This document shows, in pieces, positions 16,762-23,340 of a stretch of DNA of 64,000 bases. The position numbers and the translations under genes are program-made. The stretch comes from Planctomycetota bacterium. GTDB lineage: Bacteria; Planctomycetota; UBA1135; GCA-002686595. The stretch is from contig JAJDEU010000013.1 of the NCBI GenBank assembly GCA_029259635.1, positions 434,001 to 498,000 on the forward strand, given 5' to 3'. Each line of letters opens with the position of its first letter. Position 1 is the first letter of the stretch. The notes under the pieces were generated by a model. That model was given only the letters and a program-made list of their open reading frames with translations. It made no database searches and was not told the DNA's origin.

Positions 16762-18050
16762 CGAGTCACTCCTTGAGCGCGCTTCTGTTCGATCATCTGG
16801 AAGTACGATTCGAGTCGGTTCTTGATGTTCGCCGCCGAGAAATAGCGCGGGTCGACCAAGTCGCTCTCGATGAAACCGCCGGGCACCCCGGTCCGGTTTT
16901 CGACCTCGCGCAGAATCATCAGCTGACCCGCACTGAACGAATTGCAGCTCTTGACCGAGTTGATCAGGAGTCCGTCCGCTTCGTAGTCCTTCACGTAGCC
17001 CGCGAGCTTGTCGACTCGCGCGGGCAGGTTCAGGTTCGTGTAACAACCGAGGCAATACTCGGCCAAGCTCTCGAGCGGTCGGTCCGGGTCGTGACGGAAG
17101 CCGTCGTCGTAGACTCCACCGACCTTCGTGTAAGTGCTCGCCACGACAACCGCGCCCTCGTCGGTGAACATATCCCAGAACTTCCGAAAGCTGGTCCAGT
17201 TCGGCGGGCCTTCAACGACCAAGCGATACTTCTCTTCTTTGAGCTCGCCGCTGGGAATAATCGGCCCTTTGCCGAGCCGCACGCGCTCTTCGACCTCTTC
17301 GCGCAATTCGCGATAGTAGGCGACGGCATCCTCGGTTCCTCGGAAGGCCGTAAAGATCGGTCCGATGTAATAGACGCCACCGAAGTAAGCGTCGATGGGA
17401 GAGGGCTTGTTCTTCGCGGATTCAAGCACGGCGACGAGGTCGTCCTCCGCTTTCGCCGAACGTGCGAGCAGCTCGCGCAAGCGATCGATGTCGAACTTCT
17501 TCCCCGTCATCTTCTCAAGCGCGGGGATCGTCTTCTTCTTCATCTGATCGACGACGTATTTGCGCATCTCGTCGGTGATTTTTCCATCCGCCTGATACGG
17601 CACGTGCAGCATCGTCACCGGACAGTCGTACTCTTCGCGCAGGAGCTCGAACCACTTCAGAAAAGTGAAGCAACCGGTATAGCTGAGCAGCAAGAGGTTG
17701 GGATTCGGTAAGCGCTTGCCCGTCGGGCCAATATTGCCCGCGCGCTTCATACCGATGTCGCACTTGACGTAGGTACACACGTCCTCGCTGTGGCCTTCCT
17801 TCTCAGCCAGCGTGATGTACTCCTTGCTGAGCCCGCGCATCCCCGACTGCAGAGCGTTGATCTCCGGCAAGACGGGATTGACGTCAAAGCTGAGCAAGAG
17901 CTCGGTCAGGTTGCCCGGCACGTAGGTATAGACGCACTTCTCGCCGCGCTCCTCCGACTCGGCGAGCTTGTCAAAGTGCCCAGCGATCATTCGCTTTTGC
18001 CGATCCTGGCTCTGGTCCTTTGCGGCGGATGTCTCTTCGGTAGTGCTCAT
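16758..18050 (-). CDS. bcrB: ATP-dependent benzoyl-CoA reductase, catalytic subunit B
   Basis: The 430-residue protein belongs to the 2-hydroxyglutaryl-CoA dehydratase D-component / benzoyl-CoA reductase family. Conserved pieces include VCTYVKCDIGMKRAG (Cys92, Cys97), LLLLSYTGCFTFLKWFELL (Cys127, about residues 119-137) and LLINSVKSCNSFSAGQ near residue 360, which supply cluster-ligand cysteines. C-terminal VPGGFIESDLVDPRYFSAANIKNRLESY closely follows family usage. Together with BcrC it forms the substrate-reducing module that converts benzoyl-CoA to cyclohexa-1,5-diene-1-carbonyl-CoA. The neighbouring dch, oah and had genes exclude a plain 2-hydroxyacyl-CoA dehydratase role. It starts three bases after the bcrC stop. 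Confidence 0.92.
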   Translation of the reverse strand: MSTTEETSAAKDQSQDRQKRMIAGHFDKLAESEERGEKCVYTYVPGNLTELLLSFDVNPVLPEINALQSGMRGLSKEYITLAEKEGHSEDVCTYVKCDIGMKRAGNIGPTGKRLPNPNLLLLSYTGCFTFLKWFELLREEYDCPVTMLHVPYQADGKITDEMRKYVVDQMKKKTIPALEKMTGKKFDIDRLRELLARSAKAEDDLVAVLESAKNKPSPIDAYFGGVYYIGPIFTAFRGTEDAVAYYRELREEVEERVRLGKGPIIPSGELKEEKYRLVVEGPPNWTSFRKFWDMFTDEGAVVVASTYTKVGGVYDDGFRHDPDRPLESLAEYCLGCYTNLNLPARVDKLAGYVKDYEADGLLINSVKSCNSFSAGQLMILREVENRTGVPGGFIESDLVDPRYFSAANIKNRLESYFQMIEQKRAQGVTR

Positions 18051-18053
18051 AAC

Positions 18054-19241
18054 TTAACTCCACAACTTGATTGAATCGGCGAAGGTCCCCGCCTGTTCGC
18101 GAATAACCTGGAACTGCCCCGTGTCCTCGCTGAACTTGAAAGCCGTCCACGGAATGCCGGCGCGCGTAACGGCGGCGGTCTCCATGGGCTGGTCAAGCAA
18201 AGCGGGATCACAAAAACTCGGCGCGCAGAAGAGCACGCCTTCCGCGCCGGAAGACTGAACTCGCTCGACAAGCTCGCGGCCCTTTTCGTCTTCGTCGATA
18301 TAGCGCGTGGGCGACGCAAAGGCGTCGGTGAGGAACGCGTCGACCAGTGCGCCGAGGGGGTCGCCCTCTTCGGAGATGTCGTGCTTGAACCAGCGCGAGA
18401 CCTGGACGAAGTCGTCGTCGACGATGTAACAGCCCGCTCGCTCAAGAGTCTTGATCAAGCCCAGCGGAGGCTGCTCGCAAAAAGATCCGGTGAGTATCAC
18501 GCGTGCCTGGTCCATCGGTGTGCGGTCATCCTCTGCCTGCACAAGCTCAAGAAACCGGTCCAGCATGATGGAGTGTTCCTCGACGGGGAGAATCAAACCC
18601 GCACGCAGGATGACGTAGAGCTCCGCTGTCGGAACTCGCCAGGGTTCGCGGCGGCGCAGATCGTAGAGTGCGCGGACGCGGCGACCGTTCTCGTTGTAGA
18701 GCCGGATCGATTCGGCGAGCGCCTCGGACGTCAGCGGCTTGGCTCCGGCCTCGACCAGCTTGGCCGAGAGCGCCTCGAGGTCGTGGCGATAGAACTCGCC
18801 GCCCATCTCGGCATGGAAATCCTGCGGCACGTCGAGGTAGTGAACGAGCTTGGTCGGAAACATCATCTTCCACATGCCCGACAGGTTTCGGATCACATCG
18901 CAGATCGCCGGAAAGACCATGCCGTCGAGGCAGTCGAGACTGCCGTTCAGGCCGAGCTCGATCGTGCTGCGTGGGATGTGGCAGATGTAGGACTGGTAGT
19001 ACGCGTCGCCGCGAATGATCTCGATGTCGCCGGCACCCATGATCCCGACCGGAAGTACGCCCTGCGCGTGCAATAGCTCGCGCGGGATGTAGGTCGGCAT
19101 GAATCCGATCGCAATGCCGCCGGTGCGCTCTTTCCAAGCCTGAACTGTGCTCAGGCTTGTGTCGCGAATCAGCTCCTCACAGTCGGAGATCAGCTTCGCG
19201 AGCGGGCTCGTATCTTTCGTGGCTTCAAGCGTTGTACTCAT
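18054..19241 (-). CDS. bcrC: ATP-dependent benzoyl-CoA reductase, catalytic subunit C
   Basis: The 395-residue partner of BcrB is from the same D-component family. The N-terminal half has PRELLHAQGVLPVGIMGAG, then YYQSYICHIPRSTIELGL (Cys87) and DCLDGMVFPAICDVIRNLSG (Cys104, Cys114), the usual cluster-binding region. Later segments include RVILTGSFCEQPPLGLIKTLERAG and VLFCAPSFCDPALLDQPM. It overlaps the dch stop by ATGA. Position as the first bcr gene and length agree with the gamma subunit of Thauera/Rhodopseudomonas type reductases. Confidence 0.92.
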   Translation of the reverse strand: MSTTLEATKDTSPLAKLISDCEELIRDTSLSTVQAWKERTGGIAIGFMPTYIPRELLHAQGVLPVGIMGAGDIEIIRGDAYYQSYICHIPRSTIELGLNGSLDCLDGMVFPAICDVIRNLSGMWKMMFPTKLVHYLDVPQDFHAEMGGEFYRHDLEALSAKLVEAGAKPLTSEALAESIRLYNENGRRVRALYDLRRREPWRVPTAELYVILRAGLILPVEEHSIMLDRFLELVQAEDDRTPMDQARVILTGSFCEQPPLGLIKTLERAGCYIVDDDFVQVSRWFKHDISEEGDPLGALVDAFLTDAFASPTRYIDEDEKGRELVERVQSSGAEGVLFCAPSFCDPALLDQPMETAAVTRAGIPWTAFKFSEDTGQFQVIREQAGTFADSIKLWS

Positions 19242-20032
19242 GCGTCACTCCATTTCGGTTCGCGCTTCTCGAGAAAGGCCGAGATGCCCTCTGGCGCGTC
19301 GATCGTGTTCATCAATTGGCCTAGATAAAGGCGCTCGAGCTCGTCGATGTTGCGCTCGAACCGACGGTTGAACTCATGCCGTGCTGCGCGCGTCGCGAAA
19401 CGCAGTGAGGAGGCCGAGAGCGGCAAGAAGTGCTTGCGTACCCACTCTTCCGCGGCGGCTTCGGGTTCGTCGACGAGTTCGTCAACGAGCCCCATCGCGA
19501 GCGCTTCTTCAGCCTTGGCGACACGGCCCGTCAGGAGCAAGTCGTCGGCCGCACCGCGTCCGATGCGATCCGCTAAAATCGCGGAAGCGACCGGAGCGAA
19601 GACGCCCAGCTTGATTTCCGGTTGACCGAAGGAAGCCCCGGAATGAGCGAAGATGCGCTGGCAAAAGGCGGCGAGCTCGAGCCCTCCGCCCAGACAACAA
19701 CCTCGAACGCTCGCAATCACTGGAACACCGGCGGCCATAATCGCGCGGAACAGACCGTGAAATCCAGCCAGCATTCCCGCCACTTGATCGGGACGGTGCT
19801 CTTCGACACTAGCTCCGAAACAAAAGTGCAGACCTTCGCCGGAGAGCAGAATCGCTTTGAGCCGCGGCTGGCCCGCTGCGGCGACGAAGAGCTCTGTCAG
19901 CTCGGCGGTCATCTCCGCATCGAGTACGTTGCCCTTCGGCGAGTTCAGCGTTACGCGCCAGATCGCGTCGCCCTCCAGGCGCTCGGTATCGATCTTCGTC
20001 GACTTCGAGAGCTGTACGGTGTCGCTCGTCAT
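19238..20032 (-). CDS. dch: Cyclohexa-1,5-dienecarbonyl-CoA hydratase
   Basis: The 264-residue crotonase-family enzyme is read from ATG 20032, which overlaps the GNAT stop as ATGA; the longer open frame upstream is antisense to the GNAT gene and is rejected. Family features: VTLNSPKGNVLDAEM (N-terminal), the oxyanion-hole segment HFCFGASVEEH (about residues 70-80) and RGCCLGGGLELAAFC (about 110-124). The asp/glu-poor FGASVEEHRPDQ segment is characteristic of Dch rather than of enoyl-CoA hydratase. The reaction adds water to cyclohexa-1,5-diene-1-carbonyl-CoA, giving 6-hydroxycyclohex-1-ene-1-carbonyl-CoA, the substrate of Had. Confidence 0.88.
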   Translation of the reverse strand: MTSDTVQLSKSTKIDTERLEGDAIWRVTLNSPKGNVLDAEMTAELTELFVAAAGQPRLKAILLSGEGLHFCFGASVEEHRPDQVAGMLAGFHGLFRAIMAAGVPVIASVRGCCLGGGLELAAFCQRIFAHSGASFGQPEIKLGVFAPVASAILADRIGRGAADDLLLTGRVAKAEEALAMGLVDELVDEPEAAAEEWVRKHFLPLSASSLRFATRAARHEFNRRFERNIDELERLYLGQLMNTIDAPEGISAFLEKREPKWSDA

Positions 20033-20496
20033 TCGGGATCCTCCGAGATATTCAGTTCGAGTTGAACGAAGGGCCCGCCCCAAAAACCCTGGCGGCGAAA
20101 GAGCGAGAGCATGGGCACATCGGTGCGACTCACCATCGTTCGGAGTGCGTTCACGCCGAGTGCGCGAAAACGGCTCCGCGACTCCTCCAGCAGAGCCGAA
20201 GCTCGCCCCTTCCGAGTCGTGTCCGGCCGAACGCCGAGCGCAGAGATCCAGCCGCACTCGTCCGAGCCAAACTCGAACGCGCGCACCTCGCCGAACAGGT
20301 AACCCTCGAGTCCGGTCTCTCCGACGACCGCCAAACCGATACAGCTTTTCTCGCGCAGGAAACGCTCGAACACACCTTCGAAGTAAGACTCTTTCGAAGC
20401 GCTCGCCTGCCCGGTCAGCTGCGCGTCGAGCGCAACGACATCCGCCAGGTCACTGAGCGCAAGCGTTCTCACCGACAGCTCGACGTCGAGCGTCAC
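20029..20496 (-). CDS. GNAT-family N-acetyltransferase embedded in the benzoyl-CoA operon
   Basis: The 155-residue GNAT starts with GTG 20496 (GTGA overlap with the oah stop) and ends with ATGA overlap into dch, so it is translationally coupled on both sides. It shows ELSVRTLALSDLADVVALDAQ at the N-terminus, ISALGVRPDTTRKGRASALLEES (acetyl-CoA binding, motif A) and MLSLFRRQGFWGGPFVQLEL (motif B). It is a paralogue of the GNAT at 13337-13837. No textbook step of benzoyl-CoA degradation needs an acetyltransferase; regulatory protein acetylation, as described for aromatic-acid CoA ligases in Rhodopseudomonas, is one possibility. Confidence 0.8.
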   Translation of the reverse strand: MTLDVELSVRTLALSDLADVVALDAQLTGQASASKESYFEGVFERFLREKSCIGLAVVGETGLEGYLFGEVRAFEFGSDECGWISALGVRPDTTRKGRASALLEESRSRFRALGVNALRTMVSRTDVPMLSLFRRQGFWGGPFVQLELNISEDPE

Positions 20497-21593
20497 GCGG
20501 TCACTCCCGCACCCGCCGCCTCATGCGCAGACTCGAGCAACTCCTCGACCAGCTCCGGCCCCCAGACGGCGCCCTCCGCCAGCTTCTTCCGAAGTTGGAT
20601 GAAGTCCGCCTCGCGACAGGCTCGGCCACCTTCGTGGAAGGCGCGGAATCCGGTGCGGGCTTCGGTCATCATGTTCAACGCGAGCCACGCGCGGTTCGTC
20701 TCCTTGTTGGCATCCCAAGTCGCGAGCTTGTGCTTGCGAACGCTCGAGATGGTTTTTGTGAGACATCCGGGGAAGGTCATCACCAGCTTCGCGATCAGCG
20801 CATCGACAGCCTCGTCGAGCCGCGTCAGGTCAACGGTGCCCTGCTTGAGGAGCGCCTTGCCCGCAGCTTTCGCATCGCCGGTAAGGAAGTCGCCGTGAAC
20901 GATGTCGCCGAACTCATCCGTCCAGCGCTTCGTCTCCACCAGCGGATTCGGCACGTACTTGCCGTCGATCTTCAAGCCCGGAACGACCTGTGTGATCAAG
21001 CCGAGTCGACGCGCTTTGTGCGAACTCCAGTGCTCGCACAAGGTACAGCTCTCCATACCCGCTTCGACTCCGACGAACAGCGGGAGGAAGTCGGTGCTGC
21101 CGCCGTCCGGGGCTGAGCCGTGGCGTGGCCCGGCCTGTCCGAAGACGGCCAAGTCCTGCGCGACGGTAAAGTCGCAGGCCATGCCGATCTCCTGACCACC
21201 CGCGATGCGCATACCGTTGACGCGGCAAATGACCGGCTTATCGCACATCAAAATTGCGCTGACCATGTCGTTGAAGAGCCGCATGTACTGCGCGTACTCC
21301 TCGGGGCGCCCGGAGTAGTACTCGGCGTACTCCGCTGTGTTGCCCCCGGTGCAGAAGGCGCGATCGCCGGCACCTGTGAAGACGACGGCGACGCATGCGC
21401 GGTCGTTGCTCGCGCGACGCATCCCGAGGATCACGTTCTTCACCATCTCCGTCGTGTAGGAGTTGAGCTGTTTCGGATTGTCGAGTGTTATCCAAACCGA
21501 GTGCAGTCCGTCGGCTTGCTTCAGCGGCTTCTCTTCGTAGCGAATGCCGGCTACATCGCGGTATTCGGTGAGGTCGTGGTTTTTGAAGTTCAT
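20493..21593 (-). CDS. oah: 6-oxocyclohex-1-ene-1-carbonyl-CoA hydrolase
   Basis: The 366-residue crotonase-superfamily ring-opening hydrolase is longer than ordinary enoyl-CoA hydratases, as expected for Oah. Recognised segments: LDNPKQLNSYTTEMVKNVI (about residues 37-55), DRAFCTGGNTAEYAEYY (oxyanion hole, about 77-93), CRVNGMRIAGGQEIGMACDF (about 121-140), GQAGPRHGSAPDGGSTDF and the long C-terminal helix region with NMMTEARTGFRAFHEG. It hydrates and hydrolytically opens 6-oxocyclohex-1-ene-1-carbonyl-CoA to 3-hydroxypimeloyl-CoA. It starts one base after the had stop. Confidence 0.92.
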   Translation of the reverse strand: MNFKNHDLTEYRDVAGIRYEEKPLKQADGLHSVWITLDNPKQLNSYTTEMVKNVILGMRRASNDRACVAVVFTGAGDRAFCTGGNTAEYAEYYSGRPEEYAQYMRLFNDMVSAILMCDKPVICRVNGMRIAGGQEIGMACDFTVAQDLAVFGQAGPRHGSAPDGGSTDFLPLFVGVEAGMESCTLCEHWSSHKARRLGLITQVVPGLKIDGKYVPNPLVETKRWTDEFGDIVHGDFLTGDAKAAGKALLKQGTVDLTRLDEAVDALIAKLVMTFPGCLTKTISSVRKHKLATWDANKETNRAWLALNMMTEARTGFRAFHEGGRACREADFIQLRKKLAEGAVWGPELVEELLESAHEAAGAGVTA

Positions 21594-21594
21594 A

Positions 21595-22668
21595 TCAGGA
21601 CTCCGGAATGAGGATCACGCGGCGTGAGACTTCGTGGGCATGCACAGCCGCAAAGGTCTCGTTGATGGAGGCGAGCGGACGACGCTCGACGAACGGTTCG
21701 AGTTGGACGTCGCCGCTTAGTGCGAGGTCGACGACGGCGGGATAGTGCTCGGGCAGGCAACCCCAGTTGCCGCGCGCGGTCGCGTCGAGCGCCATGAGGT
21801 TGCTGAGCCGCAGCTCGACCTTCTTCGGCGTGTAGCCGACGATGCCGAGAAAGCTCGCCTTTCCGACGAGGCCGAAAGCTGTCGACTGGCCGGCGGGTGT
21901 GCCGGACGTCTCGAAGATGCGCCAACGCCAGGTTGGAATCTCGTGTTTGGACGCGAAGTCTTTCACGCTCTTCTTGAGTGCGCGGAAGTCGAGCTCGGCG
22001 GCAGAGAGCCGCAGCTCTGCGCCACAGTTCGCCAGAGCTTCGAGACGATCCGCGTCGACGTCGATGGCGACGACATGCGCTCCCATCGAAGCGGCGATCT
22101 GAACGCCAAAGCCCCCCACTCCGCCCGCGCCGACGAAGACGGCGAGGTCGCCCTCTTTCAGATCGCTGCGAATGAGCGCTTGGTAGGGAGTCGAGACCGC
22201 ATCGGCGATGACCGACAAGGCCGCGAGGTCGAGCCCCGCTCGATTGATGCTGGGGTCGGCTAGATCCGGTACGGGGCACAGGCCGATGGCAGGCACGCGA
22301 ACGTGAGTCGCAAAGCCGCCGTGAACGTCGTTGCCGGGGAAGATTTGCTTAGGGCAGATGGAGCCTTCGCCCGCGCGGCATGCGCTGCAGGTCCCGCAGG
22401 GAATCACGGCCGGAACGACGACGGATTTCCCCGCCCAGGTTTCGGTACCGGCGCCCGTCTCGACCACGACGCCACTGATCTCATGTCCCAGTGTGAGCGG
22501 GAGCTCGTGCCGAGTCGGAACCTTGTCGTAGACGAAGCCGAGGTCCGTGTGGCAGACGCCGCAACCGACGACCCGGATCAATACCTCGCCGGCACCCGGC
22601 GCCTCGTCCCGCTGTTCGAGGTCCATCGGAGCCCCCGGTTCGCGAAAGACCCATGACTCAATTCTCAT
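21595..22668 (-). CDS. had: 6-hydroxycyclohex-1-ene-1-carbonyl-CoA dehydrogenase
   Basis: The 357-residue zinc-type medium-chain dehydrogenase is the first gene of the operon. The start is set at ATG 22668 (MRIESWVFREPG); an in-frame ATG 42 bases upstream is less likely. Catalytic zinc site CGVCHTDLGF (about residues 38-47) and GHEISGVV, structural zinc site with four cysteines in CGTCSACRAGEGSIC (about 92-106), and NAD-binding VFVGAGGVGGFGVQIAASMG (about 176-195) are visible. It oxidises 6-hydroxycyclohex-1-ene-1-carbonyl-CoA to the 6-oxo product. In such zinc enzymes the operon context is decisive for the assignment. Confidence 0.88.
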   Translation of the reverse strand: MRIESWVFREPGAPMDLEQRDEAPGAGEVLIRVVGCGVCHTDLGFVYDKVPTRHELPLTLGHEISGVVVETGAGTETWAGKSVVVPAVIPCGTCSACRAGEGSICPKQIFPGNDVHGGFATHVRVPAIGLCPVPDLADPSINRAGLDLAALSVIADAVSTPYQALIRSDLKEGDLAVFVGAGGVGGFGVQIAASMGAHVVAIDVDADRLEALANCGAELRLSAAELDFRALKKSVKDFASKHEIPTWRWRIFETSGTPAGQSTAFGLVGKASFLGIVGYTPKKVELRLSNLMALDATARGNWGCLPEHYPAVVDLALSGDVQLEPFVERRPLASINETFAAVHAHEVSRRVILIPES

Positions 22669-22724
22669 GAGGGCAGTATTCGGAGCTATTCCGGTAAAGC
22701 AACACCTCAATACCTTTATTGTTC

Positions 22725-22739
22725 GAAAAACCCGTTTTC
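22725..22739. promoter_or_regulatory. Candidate operator palindrome in the had / ASCH divergent region
   Basis: GAAAA-N5-TTTTC (22725-22739) is a perfect 5+5 inverted repeat in the 129-base spacer between had (minus) and the ASCH gene (plus). It lies about 57 bases upstream of the had start codon. The spacer is clearly AT-richer than its surroundings, as expected for a promoter. The Rrf2 protein of this operon is one candidate ligand. No -10/-35 pair could be called with confidence. Confidence 0.3.
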
Positions 22740-22797
22740 AGGCCTGCAAAGCCGCATTGAGGTCGCGAATCGAGCCCGAAGATGTTCTGCTCCCCCC

Positions 22798-23133
22798 ATG
22801 AGCGACTACCCCGAGAAGACCTGTGAGATCGAAGCCCTCGTCACCCACGCCAAACTGGTCGCAGCCGCGCTGGCGGACCGCAAGACCCAGCAACGCCGCA
22901 ATGGCGTCTATGGCTATCCCGGCGAGAAGTTCGAGCTGGAGGGCCAGAGCTTTGTCATCAAAGACCTGCGCCGCGAGACGATGTCCGACATGACCGAGGC
23001 CGATGCTCAGGCCGAGGGCTATCCGAACCTCGCGATGTACAAGGACCTGATTGCGCGCATGCACCCGGGCATGGATCTCGCCGAGGACCACAAGGTCTGG
23101 GTGCACGAGTTCGAGCGCGCGTCTGAATCCTAG
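22798..23133 (+). CDS. ASCH-domain (PUA-like) protein, divergent from benzoyl-CoA operon
   Basis: The 111-residue protein is short and soluble. From about residue 38 it shows NGVYGYPGEKFELEGQSFVI, then MTEADAQAEGYPNLAMYKDL and VWVHEFE, the usual pattern of ASCH domains: Y..G..F.l.g..f.v...., MTe.dA..EGyps...yk..i..MH, VwVheF. ASCH domains resemble PUA domains and are thought to bind RNA or nucleotide ligands. It is divergently transcribed from had across a 129-base promoter region, so it may be co-regulated. Its role in aromatic degradation is unknown. Confidence 0.7.
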   Translation: MSDYPEKTCEIEALVTHAKLVAAALADRKTQQRRNGVYGYPGEKFELEGQSFVIKDLRRETMSDMTEADAQAEGYPNLAMYKDLIARMHPGMDLAEDHKVWVHEFERASES

Positions 23134-23340
23134 CCTCCCGAACGCGCCGACTCTTCTTCGAGGACGAACTCGTCTTCGCACTGCCAGGTTGAGGCGCCTT
23201 CGAACGCGGGGAAACCGCCTGGATGAAGCTGGCGACTCTCCGATTCGACCGATCCCTCGATCGAGTGAGTTGCTGACCTTGCTCAACGGCGAACAAGTCT
23301 GGCGCGACCCAGGCTTCTAACCGTCGCGCTTGGGAAGTCC

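Noticed and set aside
16762..17055. N-terminal extension of bcrA
   Set aside because: It overlaps bcrB in another frame, and the family start MRYTVGIDLG begins at 16761 with ATGA coupling.
14567..18050. 2-hydroxyglutaryl-CoA dehydratase (hgdABC) reading of the BCR-family genes
   Set aside because: Same protein family, but two activator and two D-component subunits in order C-B-A-D with dch, oah and had are specific to benzoyl-CoA reductase.
20033..20257. N-terminal extension of the dch gene to an upstream ATG
   Set aside because: The extension is antisense-like Arg/Ser-rich sequence inside the GNAT gene; ATG 20032 with ATGA overlap gives the normal family N-terminus.
23134..23340. Short reading frames between the ASCH gene and the sulfatase-fold gene
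   Set aside because: Arg/Thr-rich translations without a start signal; a weak hairpin near 23160 is the only structure seen.
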